NCBI GenBank assembly: GCA_965215115.1 | Contig: OZ244050.1 | Location: 2,294,001 to 2,358,000 of the forward strand | Direction of reading: 5' to 3' | DNA length: 64,000 nucleotides | Origin: CALDTK01 sp965215115 | GTDB lineage: Bacteria > Bacteroidota > Bacteroidia > Chitinophagales > Saprospiraceae | Shown: positions 33,748 through 41,948 of the stretch, in pieces | How positions within the stretch are numbered: the stretch's first letter is position 1 | How the letters are laid out: each line of letters begins with the position of its first letter | Position numbers and translations under genes: made by a program | Notes under the pieces: generated by a model | The model's input: the letters and a program-made list of their open reading frames with translations, nothing else | The model's database searches: none | Told to the model about the DNA's origin: nothing

Positions 33748-35037
33748 ATGGATATACACAACCACCTCCTCCTCCTCACGACCCTCGGCGCGGCTACCTT
33801 GCTCACGGCCTGGCTGCCCGCCATCAGTGAGAAGCTGAAGATCAGCGGGACCGTGATTCTGTTGGGGGTGGGCTTCCTGATTTACTACAGTGGGGCACCC
33901 CTGCCCTGGCCCGACCCGGTGTGGCCGGACTCGTGGACGATGATGTTCACGGAGGCCGTGGTGATCATCAGTCTGATGAGCGCGGGCCTGAAGGTGGGGC
34001 GGGTGTACAGCGCGCACCACTGGCGCGGGCCACTGCGGCTGCTCGCCATCACGATGCCGCTGTGCATCATCGCCGCGGTGGGGCTGGGGCACTACCTCAT
34101 CGGTCTGCCGCTTGAGACGGCGGTGCTGCTCGGGGCCGTACTCGCGCCGACGGACCCCGTCATGGCGGCCGAGGTGCAGATCGACCCAACGGAGGTCAAG
34201 TCCCCGTTCGATGACGTGCGCTTCAACCTCACCGGCGAGGCGAGCCTCAACGACGGTCTGGCCTATCCGTTTACCTGGCTGGCCGTCTTGTTGGCGCAGG
34301 CGGGCGGGGTTTTGACGGAAGTCGACTGGGTAGACTGGGTGTTCGACAAGCTGCTACTCAAGGTAGGCCTGGGCCTGCTGCTCGGGTGGGTCGGCGGGCG
34401 GGCCATCGGCTGGTTGTTGCAGCGCCTCCCGGAGACCCTCGGGATCAAGACCCGCGACGGTTTCGTGGCCTTCTCGGCGACGTTCCTCATCTACGCCGGC
34501 ACGGAGCTGCTGCACGGCTACGGCTTCCTGGCGGTCTTCGTGGCCGGGGTCACGATCCGGCGCGTGGAGGAGAGCTACGCGGGCGATAGGATGAAGTTCC
34601 GCCTGCACGACTTCGTCTCTGAGATCGAGCGCCTGATGCTGGCGGTGTTCATGCTCCTGCTCGGGGGCTCCATCGCCAATGGCCTCGGCTCCGGGCTCGG
34701 GTGGAAGCCCTGGGCCTTCGCGGTGGCGTTCATTTTCTTGGTCCGGCCGATCACGGGGTGGCTCAGTCTGTTGGGCAGTCAGTTTACGCAGCGCGAGCGC
34801 TGGGCGACGGGCTTTTTGGGGATACGGGGAATTGGGTCGCTGTTCTACCTGACGTGGGCCTTTTTGCAGACGGAGTTCCCGGAGCGGGTGCTGGTGTACA
34901 ACACGCTGGGGATCGTGATTCTGCTGTCGATCCTGACGCACGGATTGACGGCGCGAAGTCTGTTGGTGTGGGCGACGCCGGGGCTGGACGAAGCCGAGGC
35001 CGAGGAGGCGGGGTATGAGGTGGCGGGGGAGATATAG
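33748..35037 (+). CDS. CPA-type cation:proton antiporter
   Basis: 429 residues, about 12 membrane segments, NhaP/CPA1-like: the family motif APTDPVMAAE with the paired acidic/threonine centre is in segment 5, and GEASLNDGLAYPFT in segment 6. ATG 33748 is the first in a good position. The cytoplasmic tail is short and acidic (DEAEAEEAG). Divergent with a KefF-like oxidoreductase. Confidence 0.85.
   Translation: MDIHNHLLLLTTLGAATLLTAWLPAISEKLKISGTVILLGVGFLIYYSGAPLPWPDPVWPDSWTMMFTEAVVIISLMSAGLKVGRVYSAHHWRGPLRLLAITMPLCIIAAVGLGHYLIGLPLETAVLLGAVLAPTDPVMAAEVQIDPTEVKSPFDDVRFNLTGEASLNDGLAYPFTWLAVLLAQAGGVLTEVDWVDWVFDKLLLKVGLGLLLGWVGGRAIGWLLQRLPETLGIKTRDGFVAFSATFLIYAGTELLHGYGFLAVFVAGVTIRRVEESYAGDRMKFRLHDFVSEIERLMLAVFMLLLGGSIANGLGSGLGWKPWAFAVAFIFLVRPITGWLSLLGSQFTQRERWATGFLGIRGIGSLFYLTWAFLQTEFPERVLVYNTLGIVILLSILTHGLTARSLLVWATPGLDEAEAEEAGYEVAGEI
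34309..34323 (+). repeat. GTH motif, A-form, GTTTTGACGGAAGTC
   Basis: Sense in the CPA antiporter gene, read VLTEV. Confidence 0.7.
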
Positions 35038-35055
35038 TTGGCGCTGCGCGCGGCG

Positions 35056-35100
35056 GTGGCCTGCGGCGGCAGTGGCCTGCGGCGGCAGTGGCCTGCGGCG
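35056..35100 (+). repeat. 16-bp tandem repeat, 2.8 copies
   Basis: GTGGCCTGCGGCGGCA at 35056-35071 and 35072-35087, then 13 bases of a third copy. Just after the antiporter stop. Confidence 0.85.
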
Positions 35101-35428
35101 TTGCCCGTCAAACGTGCTTGACGTGCGTGCCCGATAGGCGGGCCGCTCCAATGAGAGAGGACGCTTTATGAATGCGACGGATAGCTTGATCCCGGCTAGG
35201 GCTGTTTAGGCACTGGCCCAGCCCGTGGGAAGGTTGTGCTGTGGCGTATGTTCTGCCGGCGGTGTGCGCCCATGGACCGTATGGGCACACCTATCCGGGT
35301 GGGTACTAGCAAGGCGCACCGCTACCTAACCCCTGGGGTTCGACAAAACCTCGAAAAAAACTTTTGGACCCTATTGCACGGTCGATTTCCCAAGCTACCT
35401 TGCATGTCTAAACCAAACCGTTTTCGGC
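35101..35428. other. Intergenic promoter region of metzincin 2
   Basis: Contains a TTG (35374) and TACCTTGC (35396-35403) pair spaced 19 bases apart, which fits a Bacteroidota promoter, and the candidate ATG at 35429 follows 25 bases later. Nothing else seen. Confidence 0.5.
35396..35403 (+). promoter_or_regulatory. -7 box TACCTTGC upstream of the CT-tract gene
   Basis: Paired with TTG at 35374-35376. Transcription from here would include the ATG at 35429 and the CT tract. Confidence 0.5.
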
Positions 35429-35444
35429 ATGAGACCTGAGTACT

Positions 35445-35463
35445 TCTCTCTCTCTCTCTCTCT
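35445..35463 (+). repeat. (TC)9T dinucleotide tract in a 5' coding region
   Basis: Nineteen bases of alternating T and C, 14 bases after ATG 35429. At this length the ATG frame stops at TAG 35471. Losing one unit or gaining two joins the ATG to the metzincin frame. Confidence 0.8.
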
Positions 35464-35481
35464 AGGAGCCTAGCCCGACCG

Positions 35482-37521
35482 GTGGCTACCTTCCTACTGC
35501 TGGGGTGCCTGGGAGCACCTTTCGTGGACGCCCGTGCACAACGTCCTGGCTCTCCGGCGGATCACGAGGCTGCCCAATTGCGTGCCGACGCGGACCTCGA
35601 AAGCGTCCCGGGACCGGCGGAGTCGGACGGGTTCTTCACCGTCACGCCTACCGGGACTTTCCACGATTCACGCTCGCTACTCGACCCGCGGGTGCTCGGC
35701 GAGCGCACTTACGCCTCGAAAGAGGACGAGGTAGCGACCTTGCGCACTTACGCCGCTGTCTCCTTCGGCCTCAAGGCGGACGGCACTTCCGACCGCAGCG
35801 CCAAGCGTGGGGCAGCCGTAATCATTAAGGACAAGATGCTCTTCAGCCCTAAGGGGCAATTCGAACTCAAGTTGCCGTGGACTGAGGATCGCCTTACGGT
35901 GGTGACGAAAGGCATCGAAATGACGGCGGAGGACGACTACCAGTATGCCGGGAGCGTGTTTGCGGGTAAGGATCGCGTGGGCGAATTTATGTTCACGCGC
36001 GTGGGCGAAAAGGTCGGAGGCCGGATGACGGTACGGCAGGCCAGCTACATTTTCGATCCTATCGGTAAGGACGCCGCGGCACTCATTGAGCAGTATCCGA
36101 GCGAGTCTAACCAGAACTGCGGGGCATCCGTCGCAGGGGCGGTCCCGCCCGAGGAAGGACCATCTGGAGGCATTGGCGTGGAGGAGAAGTCCTCGATCAT
36201 GTGCTCTACGCGAGAAGTCCGGGTGCTGGTCATGTTCACGGCGGCGGCGCAGGCTAGGCTGGACCCTGTGACAACTACCCGTGAGTTCATTACTGAGTTA
36301 GGTAGTGCCCTAGGCAACTCTTCTATCGCGCAGCAGACGTTACGTTTTACGTTCACTGAACCAGAATTGCTAAGTAGCTTTACTGAAGACCCTACAAATA
36401 TTGAGGGTGACAGAGATCGCGTGTCGACGAATAATGAAGTAGCCGCCGCGCGTCAACGGACTCAGGCAGACTTAGTTGTTGTACTCACCGACGGGAACTA
36501 TGCAACAACTGGCGGATTCTTTTTAGGCGCTGCATTCGTTGAGCCTGGCTTTCGGGATATGGCGCACGCTGTTGTCGAGATTGACTCCCCCGTCAATGAA
36601 TATACTTTCTCGCATGAGATTGTGCATTTGTTCGGTGCACAGCATACTATTGAAGACCCTAGTCTGCCGAACCTTCGCAATGTGGCTGCTTTTGCCAGAG
36701 CACACATGTGGGAAGATAGACGTGGTGCCCCATTTTCCAGGGAGGATACGGAAGTATTCACTATACTCGATAATTCCGAACAGAATCCCTTTATTCCTAA
36801 TGAGTTTTACCTCGGGTACTCTAATCCATTTGTGAGCCACAGAGGAGAGCATACCGGTGTATCGAATCAGCGCGATAACGTTTCCCAAATTATCGCCTGG
36901 GCATCGCGGGTAGGTTGTTACTACGAAAGGTCTCTGCCTTCATCGAGCATCAGCGGTCCTTCAGATCTCCCTCCTGGAAACTCAGCGATTTATTCTGCGA
37001 CGACGATTAATTGTGACGCTTCTCCCACGTATCGATGGGAGACGAGTCCGGACGGGTATAACTACAGTTTTGCTGGGACAGGCACGTCGGTCAGGATCTA
37101 CGCAACATATTCTCGCCTAATGTACATCAGACTAGTCACTACTTGTGGTACGCAGCAGCACGTCGCGTTCATGACGGTGCACGTCGGTATCGAGGATTGC
37201 GGGGATGGGGTACCTTGCTTGCGAGGTCCAAATGCTCCAGGAACAGCCGCTCAGAGTAGGTCGATACATGCGTTTCCGAACCCAGTTGTAGCAGATGTCA
37301 TGGAGCTGGAGCTTACAGGTTTCAGCGCCGGTTCCTACAGCCTGACCGCCACTCGTGTCGGCAGCGAGGAGCTGGTCTACACGTCGAAATTCAACTGGGA
37401 GGGGGATGCGCGCAGCGCCGAACTTGAGCTTCCGTTGGCTCACTTGCCGGCTGGTAGCTACGTCATCACCGCGACTGATGCTGAGGGGGTGGTCATCTCG
37501 ACGGTAATCACCCGACTATGA
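35482..37521 (+). CDS. Secreted metzincin metallopeptidase with T9SS sorting domain, possibly phase-variable
   Basis: Open frame from GTG 35482, beginning VATFLLLGCLGAPFVDARAQ: a signal-peptide core without its n-region. The n-region (MRPEYFSLSLS...) is encoded from ATG 35429 but is out of frame because of the TC tract. The protease domain has HEIVHLFGAQH (H378, E379, H382, H388), a complete HExxHxxGxxH. A PKD/Ig-like domain (about 490-570) and a T9SS type A domain (HAFPNPVVADVMELEL...PAGSYVITATDAEG) end the 679 residues. Low GC and no GTH motif. Overlaps the downstream lipoprotein gene by ATGA. Confidence 0.8.
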   Translation: MATFLLLGCLGAPFVDARAQRPGSPADHEAAQLRADADLESVPGPAESDGFFTVTPTGTFHDSRSLLDPRVLGERTYASKEDEVATLRTYAAVSFGLKADGTSDRSAKRGAAVIIKDKMLFSPKGQFELKLPWTEDRLTVVTKGIEMTAEDDYQYAGSVFAGKDRVGEFMFTRVGEKVGGRMTVRQASYIFDPIGKDAAALIEQYPSESNQNCGASVAGAVPPEEGPSGGIGVEEKSSIMCSTREVRVLVMFTAAAQARLDPVTTTREFITELGSALGNSSIAQQTLRFTFTEPELLSSFTEDPTNIEGDRDRVSTNNEVAAARQRTQADLVVVLTDGNYATTGGFFLGAAFVEPGFRDMAHAVVEIDSPVNEYTFSHEIVHLFGAQHTIEDPSLPNLRNVAAFARAHMWEDRRGAPFSREDTEVFTILDNSEQNPFIPNEFYLGYSNPFVSHRGEHTGVSNQRDNVSQIIAWASRVGCYYERSLPSSSISGPSDLPPGNSAIYSATTINCDASPTYRWETSPDGYNYSFAGTGTSVRIYATYSRLMYIRLVTTCGTQQHVAFMTVHVGIEDCGDGVPCLRGPNAPGTAAQSRSIHAFPNPVVADVMELELTGFSAGSYSLTATRVGSEELVYTSKFNWEGDARSAELELPLAHLPAGSYVITATDAEGVVISTVITRL

Positions 37522-38162
37522 TGCGCCTACAGTGTACAGCGAACCAACCCAAGTGTAATGCTTGGGTTGTCTCTGTTTTCGTAATGGTTGTGCTCAATTT
37601 TGGAGCTTGCGAGAAGGAGACCCAGGGAGTACCCCCGGCGCGGTCACCACTCCCTGAAGAGATTGTAGTGGGCCGGATGGTCGGGACCATTAATGGGGTG
37701 CCGGTAGAGTATCTCGCTTTCACGCTCTACAATGAACGTTGTAAGTCGACTTTCATAAAGTTAGAGCAATACTACGAAGGAACGCGTATACGAATCCGTT
37801 CCACAGGTTTTCCGGTGCGCGACCTAGGCCGCTTCGATAAAATTCCAGTAGCCTCCGAAGAATGGTCAATGAGGCAGAGTATCCTGTGTCCCGAGAGTAA
37901 GGACACTGTTTATTCAACGCTCTACACGATGGTCGACGATGGGATCAATGGCCAGTACAGGCCATATTCCTTGGCGAGCCATCCCAGCTACTTCCAGTTG
38001 GACTCTGTCGACGCGGTCACCGGTCGCGTAGCTGGCCACTTCGATGTCCGCTACGCCATCGACGGCATCCGGCCGACCAACCGCAACCGCGCATACGGCC
38101 TCCCCGACACTGTGGTCATGGTTGGGACGTTTTATGCGTACCCTTTACCGGAGAACCCGTAG
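37518..38162 (+). CDS. Lipoprotein coupled to metzincin 2
   Basis: 214 residues. A hydrophobic segment (WVVSVFVMVVLNFGAC) ends in a lipobox cysteine followed by EKETQG. ATG 37518 overlaps the protease stop. The C terminus VTGRVAGHFDVRY..LPDTVVMVGTFYAY parallels the lipoprotein at 29002, which also follows a metzincin. Function unknown. Confidence 0.65.
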   Translation: MMRLQCTANQPKCNAWVVSVFVMVVLNFGACEKETQGVPPARSPLPEEIVVGRMVGTINGVPVEYLAFTLYNERCKSTFIKLEQYYEGTRIRIRSTGFPVRDLGRFDKIPVASEEWSMRQSILCPESKDTVYSTLYTMVDDGINGQYRPYSLASHPSYFQLDSVDAVTGRVAGHFDVRYAIDGIRPTNRNRAYGLPDTVVMVGTFYAYPLPENP

Positions 38163-38203
38163 CATTTTAGTCGACATCAGTAGTCAGTCGAGGGAAGACA
38201 CAA

Positions 38204-38236
38204 AAGCCCCGCGTACCCATAAGGTGCGCGGGGCTT
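38204..38236. terminator. Bidirectional terminator hairpin
   Basis: AAGCCCCGCG (38204-38213) pairs with CGCGGGGCTT (38227-38236); the A-run before the left arm serves as a U-tract for the minus-strand gene. Sits between the convergent lipoprotein gene and the TPR/PD40 gene. A GTH copy follows at 38246. Confidence 0.85.
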
Positions 38237-38245
38237 CTGCATTTG

Positions 38246-38260
38246 GTTTTGGCGAAAGCC
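38246..38260 (+). repeat. GTH motif, exact
   Basis: Intergenic, 9 bases after the terminator hairpin. Confidence 0.9.
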
Positions 38261-38294
38261 GATCAGTCGAGTTCTAAAAGGACGCGGATAGCCT

Positions 38295-39983
38295 TTACTC
38301 CGGCTTCTCCTTGCTCGCCGTCATCGTCTCCTTCCCGCCCATCGGCGCGGCCTTGCCGCCGTCGCGCAGGCCCGCCACCACCGGCACGTCACCCTCGGCG
38401 ACGTCGGCGCGGCGCAGGCGCGCACTCGGGATCACGTAGCCGTCGCGCTCCCCGGTCGGGATCACGAGGTCGAGCTTGAAGTCCTCACAGTACGGACGCT
38501 TGACGTCGATGTTGATGTCGCGGTCCACCGGGAGCATCAGGGAGTACGTCCCGTTCATCGAGCGCTGCGCCAGCATCGGCTTGCGCTGCAGGCCGTCGGG
38601 GTTGACCATCACCGTGATCGTCGGGTCGGAGATCGGCTTGCCGGTGTGGTCGTCGATCACCGCGAATTCGACGGCGATGTTGGGGTTGTCGTAGGTCACG
38701 ACGAAGATGTCCTCGTTGGAGAGCTTCGTCTGCGAGAGGTCGGCCGAGCGGTTGCTCGATAGGTAGGCCTTCGACTGCCCGATCACCTCGCGGTAGTAGT
38801 AGTCGTCGCCGGAGGAGTTGATCGGCGTACCGGGGTTCTTGCGCGGGCCCCAGCTCGCCAGACCGTCCTTGGCCGTCACGTGGACGATGTCGTACCCGCC
38901 CATCGTCACGCCGCCGTCGGAGGCGTAGCTCAGGACCTTGGTCTCGGTGTTGAAGAAGGGCGTCACCTCGTTGCCGGGCGTGTTGACGCTCGTGCCGAGG
39001 TTGACGGGCACGCCCCAGGGCGCGTTCTCGACGGAGGCCGAGCGCTCCGAGCGCCACAGGTCCATGCCGCCCTGGCCGTTCGGCCGGTCCGAGGCGTAGA
39101 TCATGACCTCCTTGCCGTCCTGCGTGAAGATGAACGGCTGCGCGGCCGTCGAACCCTCGGCGTTGATCGGGCCGCCGACGGGCTTGGGCTCGCCCCACTT
39201 GCCGCCGCTGCGCTTCATCTCGTTGATCGTGCACCCGACGGCCGGCTGGGCCATGTGCGTGGCCTGCGGGCAGAGGCTGAAGACGAAGTGGTCGGCGGAG
39301 ACGAGCGTCCCGCCGCCCATGTGGCCCTTGTCGAGCACCGGCAGCTCCGGCGACGGGCGCATCTGGCTCCAGCCCTCGCGACCTTTCGTCGAGGAGTACC
39401 CGCGCATCGTACCGTCGAAGTCGCTCATGAAGATGATCGTCGTGCCCATCATCATCGGGGCGATCTCGTTCTTCATCGAATTCACCGAGCCGCCGAGCTT
39501 GTCGACGAAGATGGTCGGGTCGACGCGCTTGAGCTCGGCCTCGGCCATGTCGATGCCCTGGAGCTCGAGGTCGATCTTGGCCTTGTAGGCCGCCGAGTCG
39601 GGCGCGGTGTAGGCCTTCCGGTTCTTGTTGAAGGCCGTGCGCGACTCCTCGTACTGCGCCATGCGCTTCAGGGAGCGGGCGTACTTCAGGGGCGCATCCG
39701 GGTAGGCGGTCGTCGCCTCGAGGACGGCCTTGTAAAATTCGGCGGCCTTGGCGTAATCCTTGACGTAGTAGTAGAGTTCGGCGGCCTGGTAGCCGTAGCT
39801 ACTGGTGGCCTTCTGCTTGAAGGCATCGGCGTACAGGTCGGCGGCCTTGGCGTGCTGCCCGTCGACGACGAGCCAGTTGGCGAAGTTGTCGGCCTGCTTG
39901 TGGGAGATCTCCTGCGCGGAGGCCAGGGACGGCGCGCTTACCCCGAGGGCGATAGCGGCGGCAATTGCGGTGAGTCGTTGCAT
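38295..39983 (-). CDS. TPR and PD40 beta-propeller periplasmic protein (PorE/OmpA-associated type)
   Basis: A 562-residue exported protein: signal peptide ALGVSAPSLASAQ, TPR-like helices (DNFANWLVVDGQHAKAADLYADAF, YVKDYAKAAEFYKAVLE) to about residue 130, then WD40/PD40-like blades with repeated FMSDFDG, IYASDRPNGQGGMDLW, LSYASDGGVTMGGYDIV, and a CNA-like region (DDHTGKPISDPTITV). Such proteins in Bacteroidota are often OmpA-domain peptidoglycan-linked T9SS partners, but no OmpA domain is present here. The C terminus is low-complexity Gly/Lys. Confidence 0.75.
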   Translation of the reverse strand: MQRLTAIAAAIALGVSAPSLASAQEISHKQADNFANWLVVDGQHAKAADLYADAFKQKATSSYGYQAAELYYYVKDYAKAAEFYKAVLEATTAYPDAPLKYARSLKRMAQYEESRTAFNKNRKAYTAPDSAAYKAKIDLELQGIDMAEAELKRVDPTIFVDKLGGSVNSMKNEIAPMMMGTTIIFMSDFDGTMRGYSSTKGREGWSQMRPSPELPVLDKGHMGGGTLVSADHFVFSLCPQATHMAQPAVGCTINEMKRSGGKWGEPKPVGGPINAEGSTAAQPFIFTQDGKEVMIYASDRPNGQGGMDLWRSERSASVENAPWGVPVNLGTSVNTPGNEVTPFFNTETKVLSYASDGGVTMGGYDIVHVTAKDGLASWGPRKNPGTPINSSGDDYYYREVIGQSKAYLSSNRSADLSQTKLSNEDIFVVTYDNPNIAVEFAVIDDHTGKPISDPTITVMVNPDGLQRKPMLAQRSMNGTYSLMLPVDRDINIDVKRPYCEDFKLDLVIPTGERDGYVIPSARLRRADVAEGDVPVVAGLRDGGKAAPMGGKETMTASKEKPE

Positions 39984-40021
39984 AGTAGGCTCCACACGCC
40001 AAATAGCGGGCCAATCCGCAA

Positions 40022-40136
40022 CTTTCAGTTCTCAGTTCTCAGTTCTCAGTTCTCAGTTTACAGTTCTCAGTCCGCTACCGCGTAGTGCGCCACCCGCGGT
40101 AGCCAACTGAGAACTGAGAACTGTAAACTGAGAACT
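40022..40136. repeat. CAGTTCT heptamer arrays in inverted pair (locus A)
   Basis: Left array of CAGTTCT units from about 40024 to 40070 and right array of the reverse complement from 40106 to 40136, with a 24-bp perfect inverted core (unit order including TTTACAG). The spacer has CGCGGTAGCCAACTGAGAACT, also found at 54370-54390. Sits between the divergent TPR/PD40 and phosphohexomutase genes. Confidence 0.85.
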
Positions 40137-40139
40137 CTC

Positions 40140-40147
40140 TACTTTCG
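40140..40147 (+). promoter_or_regulatory. -7 box TACTTTCG, leaderless
   Basis: Ends 5 bases before the ATG of the phosphohexomutase gene at 40153. Confidence 0.6.
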
Positions 40148-40152
40148 CCCGC

Positions 40153-41925
40153 ATGCCCTTCGACCCGACCACCCAACGCAACCTCGACACCTGGCTCACC
40201 GGGGATTACGACGCCCAGACTAAGGCCGAGATCCGGCACCTCCTCGACGCCGGCGACGAGACCGCCGTCACGAACGCCTTCTACCAGGACCTCGAGTTCG
40301 GCACCGGCGGCATGCGTGGCATCATGGGTGTCGGCCCGAATCGCGTAAATCGTTATACGCTCGGCGCGGCGACGCAGGGTTTCGCGAATTTCCTGAACGA
40401 GCAGCACGCGGCTTTCGCCAAAACAGATACGCCTTCCGGCAAAACCTCCGAGCGCCCCGCCGTGGTCATCGCGCACGACTGCCGCAACAACTCGGACCGC
40501 TTCGCCAATCTCGTGGCCGACGTCTTCAGCGCCAACGGCATCACGGTCTACTACTTCGAGGGGATGCGCCCGACGCCCGAGTTGAGTTTTGCCGTAAGGC
40601 GCCTAAACGCCCAGGGCGGCGTCATGCTCACGGCTTCTCACAACCCCCGCGAGTACAACGGCTACAAGGCCTACGGCACCGACGGTGGGCAGCTCGTGGC
40701 CCCGGCCGACAAAGACGTCACCGACCACGTCCGCGGGGTGAAGTCGGTGAGCGACATCGAGTTTTCGCGAAAGCCGGAACTCGTCCACACCATCGGCGCC
40801 GATATCGACGAGGCCTTCTACGAGGCGCTCGCGAAGCTGAGCCTCAGTCCCGACGCGATCGAGCAGCAGGCCGACATGCCGATCGTCTTCTCGCCGATCC
40901 ACGGGACGGGCATGGTGAGCGTGCCGCCGGTCATGGAGCGCTTCGGCTTCACGAACGTCGTGACCGTCGAGGAGCAGATGACGCCCGACGGCAACTTCCC
41001 GACCGTGGTCTACCCGAATCCCGAGGAAGAGGAGGCCCTCACGATGGCGCTGGACAAAGCCCGCGAGGTGGGTGCCGACCTCGTGATGGCCACCGACCCC
41101 GACGCCGACCGCGTCGGCATCGCCGTGCGCGACGACGCCGGCGAGATGGTGCTGCTCAACGGCAACCAGACGGCCTGCCTGCTGGTGCACTACGTCCTGA
41201 GTGCGCACAAACGCGAAGGGGACATCCGCCCGGATGACTACGTCGTGAAGACCGTCGTGACGAGCTACCTCATCGACCGCATCGCCGAAGACTTTGGCGT
41301 CGAGTGCATCAATACGCTCACGGGCTTTAAGTACATCGGCGAGGTCATGACCGAGCGCGAGGGCAGGGGGCGTTTCCTCGTCGGCGGCGAGGAGAGCTAC
41401 GGCTACCTCGTCGGCGAGCACGCGCGCGACAAGGACGCGGTTGTGTCTTGCGCGATGATCGCCGAGATGGCCGCCTACCACAAGTCGCGGGGCTCGTCGC
41501 TGTGGGACGCGCTGAAGGCGCTGTACGCGGAGTACGGGTTCTACAAGGAGAAGCTCGTCTCGCTCAAGAAGGAGGGCAAGTCCGGCGCCGAAGAGATCCA
41601 GTCGATGATGGCGGGCTTTCGCCAAAACCCACCTCAGTCGCTCGGCGGCAGCGAGGTGGTGACGATCAAGGACTACAAGTCCGACACGAGCGCCGACGTG
41701 TCTACCGGCGAGAAGACCAAAATCGGCCTGCCGAGTTCGAACGTGCTTCAGTTCTTCACCGCCGACGGCACTATCGTGAGCGCGCGCCCGAGCGGCACCG
41801 AGCCAAAGATCAAGTTCTACTGCCAGGTCAAGGACGTCGACCACGACGGGGACACCTTCGCCGAGGCGATGGCGAAGCTGGACGAGAAGGTGAGGCGGGT
41901 GATGTCCGATCTTGGGGTAGCCTAA
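40153..41925 (+). CDS. Phosphoglucomutase/phosphomannomutase
   Basis: A 590-residue alpha-D-phosphohexomutase interconverting sugar 1- and 6-phosphates. The phosphoserine loop TASHNPREYNG has S162; the Mg loop DPDADRVGIAV is near residue 315; the sugar-binding GGEESYGY near 415; the C-terminal phosphate-binding SGTEPKIKFY near 555. Long form as in Bacteroidota/Bacillus PgcA. Five GTH copies, two only 21 bases apart. Confidence 0.93.
   Translation: MPFDPTTQRNLDTWLTGDYDAQTKAEIRHLLDAGDETAVTNAFYQDLEFGTGGMRGIMGVGPNRVNRYTLGAATQGFANFLNEQHAAFAKTDTPSGKTSERPAVVIAHDCRNNSDRFANLVADVFSANGITVYYFEGMRPTPELSFAVRRLNAQGGVMLTASHNPREYNGYKAYGTDGGQLVAPADKDVTDHVRGVKSVSDIEFSRKPELVHTIGADIDEAFYEALAKLSLSPDAIEQQADMPIVFSPIHGTGMVSVPPVMERFGFTNVVTVEEQMTPDGNFPTVVYPNPEEEEALTMALDKAREVGADLVMATDPDADRVGIAVRDDAGEMVLLNGNQTACLLVHYVLSAHKREGDIRPDDYVVKTVVTSYLIDRIAEDFGVECINTLTGFKYIGEVMTEREGRGRFLVGGEESYGYLVGEHARDKDAVVSCAMIAEMAAYHKSRGSSLWDALKALYAEYGFYKEKLVSLKKEGKSGAEEIQSMMAGFRQNPPQSLGGSEVVTIKDYKSDTSADVSTGEKTKIGLPSSNVLQFFTADGTIVSARPSGTEPKIKFYCQVKDVDHDGDTFAEAMAKLDEKVRRVMSDLGVA
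40410..40424 (-). repeat. GTH motif, exact
   Basis: Antisense in the phosphohexomutase gene, read AFAKT; 21 bases from the next copy. Confidence 0.9.
40431..40445 (-). repeat. GTH motif, C-form, GTTTTGCCGGAAGGC
   Basis: Antisense, read PSGKT. Confidence 0.75.
40586..40600 (+). repeat. GTH motif, C-form, GTTTTGCCGTAAGGC
   Basis: Sense, read FAVRR in the conserved LSFAVR segment. Confidence 0.7.
40761..40775 (+). repeat. GTH motif variant, GTTTTCGCGAAAGCC
   Basis: Sense, read FSRKP; outer C/C. Confidence 0.55.
41614..41628 (-). repeat. GTH motif, exact
   Basis: Antisense in the phosphohexomutase gene, read GFRQN. Confidence 0.9.
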
Positions 41926-41948
41926 CTGCCAGCCACGCCCCGCGGCCG

